64,000 nucleotides of DNA from CAYQXJ01 sp964421565. GTDB lineage: Bacteria > Planctomycetota > Brocadiia > SM23-32. The notes under the pieces are model-generated. The model had not been told where the DNA came from. It saw only the letters and a program-made list of their open reading frames with translations, and did not search any database. The stretch covers positions 85,123 through 149,122 of the forward strand of contig CAYQXJ010000009.1 in NCBI GenBank assembly GCA_964421565.1, read 5' to 3'. Below are positions 59,484-64,000 of this stretch, in pieces; the stretch's first letter is position 1; every line of letters starts with the position of its first letter. The translations under genes were made by a program, and so were the position numbers.

Positions 59484-61336
59484 CGTTCGCCTCCTGCCTT
59501 GGGCCGGGCCTTGGGTCCGTTCTTCAGCACTCGACGCACCTCCTTCAGGTCCGTCACGCCGCTTGTGATCTTGGCCACGCCGTCTCTGTACATCGATCGG
59601 AAAGCCACTTCCCCGGCCGCGCTGCGGATGTCGGCGGCCGTGACGCCGGAGCGAGCCAGGGCTTCTGCGACAGGTTCGGTCAAGATAAGCATGCCGAACA
59701 CCGCCGTTCGCCCTCTGTAGCCCGAGCCCAGGCATGATTCGCAACCGATGGGCCGGTACCAGGTGCCCGGGTTCGTGGGGTCAACGCCCAGCTTCTGAAG
59801 AAGCGCGGGGTTTGGCTCCACCTCCTCCTTGCATTCAGGGCAGAGCCGCCGAACAAGCCTTTGCGATATCACGCATGTGACGGCCCGGCCGATCAGGGCA
59901 GGCTCTCCGGCGAGTTTCTTCAGAACGATCAAGCCTTCCGGCGCGTCGGCAGCCTCGAGCGCCGTGATCACCAGCCCTTTGTCGGCCGCGAACGTCAGAA
60001 GCGATGTTGCGCGTTCGGGCTCGTCCAGTTCGTAGAACATCAGGGCCTCTGGGTCTTCGCGCATCAGCGCGGCGTACGCCTTCTGCCACGGTTGATCGGT
60101 ATCAAGGCTCCACCGGCGAACGCTTTCCAGGTCATACTCGGGCTCCGGCTCCACGGCGAGCACATCCGTGGTGAAAATGTCGATTTCCTCCGTAACCGCA
60201 TAGAGCGTCGTGGTGACTCCCGAATGGGGAAGCCCGCAGACGACGATGGTCCCCCTGTCTTGCTGCAGGGCGGATCGTATGCGCTTGTGGACGGCGGGGT
60301 GCATGCCGAGCGCTTCCAGCCCATGCTTGTGCAGATCAGCAGTCCAGTCTGGGAACTCCAGGCTCAGCGCGGGCCGCCCTCGCACACTCAGCACCGTCGC
60401 CTGTATCTCCACTTCCTCAGTGCCCGTGAACTCGGCCTTCATCTTTGCCGTCCCTTGTCGTATGCGACCCTCATCGGCGAGACCCAGGAACACGCAGACG
60501 CAAGCAAGCAGCAGTTGAGCTTGCCCTTCCGGCAATAGCTCCCCTGTGTGCATGAAGCCGTCGAGCTGGTACTGGATGGCGTAATCGGCTTCGCCCGGGT
60601 ATACGCGAACGCGGCTCGCGCGCGCGCCTTGGGCGCGCACCAGGCAGTCCACCAGGATGTCGGCGGCTCGGGCGAACTGCGGCCTCTCAGCCACCACGTC
60701 GTCAAGGTTGTCCCCATGTTGGCTGGTGACCGGCACCTTGGAGGCGCCTCTGCGTTCTGCCGTCTCCGCCGTGATGAAGCTTCCCAGACCGGGGATTCCG
60801 CTCAACACGCGGGCCCGATGCGCGCGCCCGAACAACTTGTGCTGCTCGGGCACGATCTGGTTGCGCTTCACAGCATAGGCCAGGAAACCACCCAACACCA
60901 GGAAGAGCGTCAGGAAGCTGAACGCCGCGTGGAAGAGCACGGTAAACAGCACACCGATCGCTCCGAGCGTCAGGAAGAGCAAGGTGACAATGGGGTAGTC
61001 CATGCCAACGCCGCGGGAGTCGGCGTTCACCCAGGAGACCACGTAGATCCAGACCGTCAAGCTACAGGCAAAAAGGAGCAGCCACCAGGGGTTCATGTAC
61101 AGCGGCACGTCGGGAGGGCTTACCGGTACGGATTCGGCGCCATCGGAGTCCGTCCCTGGGGGAAGGGCTTGAGCCGGCTCCACTGGTGCCTGCTGCGCCG
61201 TCGCATCAGCGGCCTGGGCCGACTCCTCCTGGGCGGTGCACCAGGGCGCATGCGTGGCGGCGAGCAACAAGAGGGCAACTACGGCCCAGATCACTCCGTA
61301 TCTTCGTGGCAGTGCCCAAGTGTGCCTGCAGGTCAT
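59480..61336 (-). CDS. GspE/PulE-like protein, membrane-anchored, altered Walker A
   Basis: 618 residues from ATG 61336. It has a signal-peptide-like N-terminus (ending near APWCTA), an Ala/Pro-rich linker, two or three transmembrane helices (~100-180) and then a type II secretion/type IV pilus ATPase domain. The P-loop reads GLPHSGVTTT, with Val374 in place of the catalytic lysine, and the Walker B region is also weak. The C-terminal zinc-type motifs CPEC and CESC are kept with GYRGRTAVFGML. Catalysis is doubtful; it may be a regulatory or structural relative of GspE. It is 19 bp after pilT. Confidence 0.75.
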   Translation of the reverse strand: MTCRHTWALPRRYGVIWAVVALLLLAATHAPWCTAQEESAQAADATAQQAPVEPAQALPPGTDSDGAESVPVSPPDVPLYMNPWWLLLFACSLTVWIYVVSWVNADSRGVGMDYPIVTLLFLTLGAIGVLFTVLFHAAFSFLTLFLVLGGFLAYAVKRNQIVPEQHKLFGRAHRARVLSGIPGLGSFITAETAERRGASKVPVTSQHGDNLDDVVAERPQFARAADILVDCLVRAQGARASRVRVYPGEADYAIQYQLDGFMHTGELLPEGQAQLLLACVCVFLGLADEGRIRQGTAKMKAEFTGTEEVEIQATVLSVRGRPALSLEFPDWTADLHKHGLEALGMHPAVHKRIRSALQQDRGTIVVCGLPHSGVTTTLYAVTEEIDIFTTDVLAVEPEPEYDLESVRRWSLDTDQPWQKAYAALMREDPEALMFYELDEPERATSLLTFAADKGLVITALEAADAPEGLIVLKKLAGEPALIGRAVTCVISQRLVRRLCPECKEEVEPNPALLQKLGVDPTNPGTWYRPIGCESCLGSGYRGRTAVFGMLILTEPVAEALARSGVTAADIRSAAGEVAFRSMYRDGVAKITSGVTDLKEVRRVLKNGPKARPKAGGER

Positions 61337-61355
61337 GCGGTGTATTGCTCCGCTC

Positions 61356-62459
61356 TTAGCCAATGGAAGGTTGGGCGATATCGATGCCCTTGAGCGCCAT
61401 TTCCAGGGCGTCCCGGTTCGGCGCGTACTCCCGTGCCACTTTCTTCTCCACGTATCCCTGGTTGACCAGAGCGGCAAAGGACTGCGTCCAGGTGAGCATT
61501 CCCTGCTCTCGACCGACCTCAATCAGATCGGCGATGCGACCGTCCTCACCCTCTTCGATCGACTTGCGGATGGGCGGGTTCACGAACATCAACTCGACGG
61601 CCGGCACAACCTGGATGTCTTCCCGGAAGGAGGGCACCAGCTTCTGGCATAGCACGCACTTCATGTTGAAGCCGAGGCTCTGGCGAATCAACGAATGCTT
61701 TGCCGTTGGGAATAGGTCCAGTATGCGCGAGATGGTGCCGGCGGCGCTCGAGGTGTGGAGCGTACCGAAGACCAGGTGACCTGTCTCGGCGGCGATCAGG
61801 CCGGCCTGGAATGTCTCGGTGTCCCGCATCTCGCCCACCAGTATTACGTCGGGGTCCTCGCGCACGGCCGCCCTCAGCGCCTCGGCCCAGTCGTGGCAGT
61901 CGAGTCCAATCTCCCGTTGGTTGATAATGCTCCTGGCGTCCTGATGCAGGTACTCGATCGGGTCTTCGATGGTCAGGATGTGGCATCGTCGACGCTCGTT
62001 GATCATCTCCAACAGGCAGGCCAGCGTGGTAGACTTGCCCGAGCCGGTGATGCCGCATACGAGAACGAGCCCCTGCTGAAACTCCGCAGCGCGTCCGACC
62101 GCGCCGGGCAGGTGCAGCTCGTCCAGGCTCGGGATGTCCATCTTCACCAGCCGAGCCGCCAGGCTCACCCTGCCGGTCTGCAGGAAAATGTTCAGCCTCA
62201 CGCGTCCCTGCCCGAAGTCGTGGCCCAGGTCAAGGCTTCCCTTCTCGAACAGCTCGCCCATCCGCTCCCGGCCGAGCAGTTCTTCCACCAGGGAGCGGAC
62301 CTGTTTGTCGGTAAGTGGTTCCGACTTTGCCCGGTGCAGGTCGCCAGAGACACGGTAGAGCGGAGGGTTGCCCTCCTTCACATGCAGATCGCTTGCGTCC
62401 AGGTCGAGCATGCGCCGGAACAGCACGTTCAGCCGGACATCCTTCTCCTGTTCGGCCAT
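61356..62459 (-). CDS. pilT: PilT-like twitching motility ATPase
   Basis: 367 residues. Walker A GITGSGKSTTL near residue 135, the Asp box EDPIEYLH, Walker B VILVGEMRD and the His box FGTLHTSSA are intact, and the N-terminal PAS-like domain is present. It powers pilus retraction. The ATG at 62459 has GGAG 6 bases before it; the frame is open upstream to 63089 across dapA. It lies 53 bp after dapA on the same strand, before the GspE-like and CvpA-like genes. Confidence 0.92.
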   Translation of the reverse strand: MAEQEKDVRLNVLFRRMLDLDASDLHVKEGNPPLYRVSGDLHRAKSEPLTDKQVRSLVEELLGRERMGELFEKGSLDLGHDFGQGRVRLNIFLQTGRVSLAARLVKMDIPSLDELHLPGAVGRAAEFQQGLVLVCGITGSGKSTTLACLLEMINERRRCHILTIEDPIEYLHQDARSIINQREIGLDCHDWAEALRAAVREDPDVILVGEMRDTETFQAGLIAAETGHLVFGTLHTSSAAGTISRILDLFPTAKHSLIRQSLGFNMKCVLCQKLVPSFREDIQVVPAVELMFVNPPIRKSIEEGEDGRIADLIEVGREQGMLTWTQSFAALVNQGYVEKKVAREYAPNRDALEMALKGIDIAQPSIG

Positions 62460-62512
62460 TTCCTGCTCCTTCCGTTCTCGCCTGGCAGTGCTGCCGCCGG
62501 CGGGATGTTTCG

Positions 62513-63571
62513 TCAGCCGGACTCTTCGTACGCGAGCCCCCGGCGGTGGACGGGATCGTTGAGACGTCCCTCGATATCCACGTCGAACGCCCGGCTGATC
62601 GGCTCCAAGACCTCCGGGCTTCTGTCCCAAACGGTTCGGGCCGCCTGGACGACGGTCTCCAGCCCCTGAAGGGTCATCTTGCCGAGGGGGCGGCGGGGCA
62701 GACCGGCGGGCATCCCCAGCAGGCGCATCAGCGTCTTGATGGGCAGCGGGTTGCGAGCTTTGCACATGCGTTCGCCGTGCCGGCCGGCGGTCTCCAGCGT
62801 CTTCACGGTCACGATATCGAACAGAGGTTCGAGCGCGCGGGCCAGACGTTCGCCTTCGGCCATGTCGCCCCTGCCCAGGCTCTCGGCCATCTGCTGGACC
62901 GCTCTCGGAGCGACGTTGCTGACAACGCTCACCACGCCGCACGCCGCGATCGAAGGGTTGGTCATCATGGCGTACGTCAGCCCGTCGTCGCCGCTCAGAA
63001 TCCGAAACTCGGGGCCACAGAGTTCGCGTGTGAGACGCATGTTCTCCAGGTCGCCGGACGCCTCCTTTACACTGTTGACGTTCGGGCAACTCTCGTGCAG
63101 AAGAGCCAGATCCTGCGGCAGCAGTTGCGTGCCGCTGCGGCCGGGAATAACGTAGGGTATGATCTCTGCCTGGGGAAACTGCCGGGCTATCGGCTCAACG
63201 TACTCGCGGGCGATCTCCAGCGAGCTCGGTCCGTTGTAGTACGGTTCCACCAGAAGAATAGCGTCGATGCCGTCTGCGACGGCGTGATGTGTGCTCGAGA
63301 TGGCCTCATCCGTGCAGTTGGATCCTGTCCCCGCGAGGATGCGGCACCGGCCGTCCGCAAACTGCTGGGCCCTGGCGATAACGCTACTGTGTTCTTCCCA
63401 GTTAAGGGTGGGGCTCTCGCCGGTGGTTCCCATGGCGAGTATCCCACTCACACCACCGGCCACCTGGAACTCCACCAGACGCCGCAGGCCGTCGATGTCT
63501 ATCCTGGCGCCGTGTTCGCCTGTCATGGGCGTGATCAGGGCGGTATAGCAGCCTTGGAGTTCTGCGGTCAC
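62513..63571 (-). CDS. dapA: 4-hydroxy-tetrahydrodipicolinate synthase family protein
   Basis: 352 residues of the DapA/N-acetylneuraminate lyase family. Strand motif MGTTGESPTLNWEEH, the proton-relay Tyr in IPYVIPGRSGT and the Schiff-base Lys in VNSVKEASGD are present. The chain is about 50 residues longer than most DapA (about 290-300), with an added C-terminal part. It may make dihydrodipicolinate for lysine/peptidoglycan, or be another pyruvate aldolase of the family. First gene of the dapA-pilT run. Confidence 0.85.
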   Translation of the reverse strand: MTAELQGCYTALITPMTGEHGARIDIDGLRRLVEFQVAGGVSGILAMGTTGESPTLNWEEHSSVIARAQQFADGRCRILAGTGSNCTDEAISSTHHAVADGIDAILLVEPYYNGPSSLEIAREYVEPIARQFPQAEIIPYVIPGRSGTQLLPQDLALLHESCPNVNSVKEASGDLENMRLTRELCGPEFRILSGDDGLTYAMMTNPSIAACGVVSVVSNVAPRAVQQMAESLGRGDMAEGERLARALEPLFDIVTVKTLETAGRHGERMCKARNPLPIKTLMRLLGMPAGLPRRPLGKMTLQGLETVVQAARTVWDRSPEVLEPISRAFDVDIEGRLNDPVHRRGLAYEESG

Positions 63572-63645
63572 GACATCACCTCGGTACTGATTGCGGCCTT
63601 TGCGGGCCAGCCGCGGCGGACATCTTCCGCATTTTGTGCACGGCC

Positions 63646-63674
63646 ATTATTGTGGACGGGCGCTCCTAAGTCAA
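63646..63674 (-). promoter_or_regulatory. Promoter of the dapA-pilT operon
   Basis: Minus-strand TTGACT (63674-63669) and AATAAT (63651-63646) spaced 17 bp, about 75 bases before the dapA start. Confidence 0.6.
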
Positions 63675-64000
63675 CTTGAATGCGTCCCCCAGGCATTTGC
63701 GCTATGGGGGCATTCGGGGCCGGAAAGGGGGCGGAGTCAAGCCTGGGGGGCGGTCGGCCGGGCTTTCCGGGCTCGCAGTGGATCCATCGGGGAGCGCGGG
63801 GGGCTGAAAAGGGCCGCTTCGGGCGCCTTCGTTCCATCCGAGTGCCTGTAGTCTGACCGGATTCATAGACCTTACCTGAGGCGGCTGGGGTGCGCCCGGT
63901 TTTCCCCGCTGCCCGGCGGGCATCAGCCGCCGAACTGTCGCCGTTCGTGCTGTCTACCCTATCGTACGCGATCCACTCCGTGTCGCAAGACCCGTCTCCA
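63675..64000. other. Intergenic region without a recognised gene
   Basis: No convincing coding sequence. A long-range stem GGCGGCT (63880-63886) with AGCCGCC (63925-63931) encloses G/C-rich smaller hairpins. Short ORFs here are unlike known proteins. Confidence 0.4.

Noticed and set aside
60590..60640. Alternating purine-pyrimidine GCGCGC runs in the GspE-like gene
   Set aside because: They fall in normal Ala/Arg codons of a GC-rich gene and show no sign of a separate function.

Overview
The window is a GC-rich bacterial chromosome segment of about 64 kb, densely packed with housekeeping genes. It carries the whole S10-spc-alpha ribosomal protein supercluster, a fatty-acid synthesis operon led by rpmF and plsX, a nusA-infB operon, trpBA, nadE, dapA, hisG, and a smaller accessory zone. 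Several traits point to a Planctomycetota-like (PVC group) or similar deep-branching bacterium: a Ser/Thr kinase with zinc ribbons and WD40 repeats, no rpmD (L30) between rpsE and rplO, a long C-terminal tail on L17, a GLSLGE active site in FabD, and a GspE-like protein with an altered P-loop. This placement is inference from gene content; no 16S rRNA gene is present.

Layout. 1-6500: the start of a truncated gene (possibly RraA-like), two tandem MFS transporters, then a divergent three-gene surface-glycan cassette (polysaccharide deacetylase, FAD oxidoreductase, GT87-type membrane glycosyltransferase). 6495-7355: thioredoxin-TPR protein. 7600-12770: a restriction-modification island. It holds a large Eco57I-like type IIG enzyme whose C-terminal piece is separated from the main ORF by an IS200-like transposase flanked by inverted, highly structured DNA. 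The island ends at a tRNA-Pro(GGG) gene, followed by a sulfatase remnant and a YjbQ gene. 14270-21238 (minus): rpmF-plsX-fabH-fabD-fabG-acpP-fabF plus a glycosyltransferase. 21468-28939 (minus): rubrerythrin-like protein, kinase, trpA, trpB, nadE. 29183-46447 (plus): rpsJ to rplQ including secY, adk, map, infA, rpmJ and rpoA, with a PF13679-like methyltransferase inserted between rpsM and rpsK. 46496-51984: thioredoxin, a zinc-ribbon membrane protein, a flavodoxin, a galacturonokinase-like GHMP kinase, a RodA/FtsW protein and a dihydrolipoamide acyltransferase. 52000-57789 (minus): nusA-infB-DUF503-rbfA, an endonuclease III-like protein lacking its catalytic residues, and hisG. 58083-63571 (minus): pgsA, then dapA-pilT-gspE-like-cvpA.

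Promoters are of the sigma-70 type. TTGACA-like and TAGAAT/TATAAT-like boxes spaced 16-18 bp precede the rpmF, nusA, rpsJ, infA, nadE, dapA, tRNA-Pro and E2 transcription units. The most unusual items are the split type IIG gene with its transposon, the methyltransferase inside the alpha operon, the galacturonokinase homologue, the membrane-anchored GspE-like protein with a P-loop Lys-to-Val change beside PilT, the CvpA protein carrying EF-hand/dockerin-like loops, and the catalytically degenerate endonuclease III homologue.
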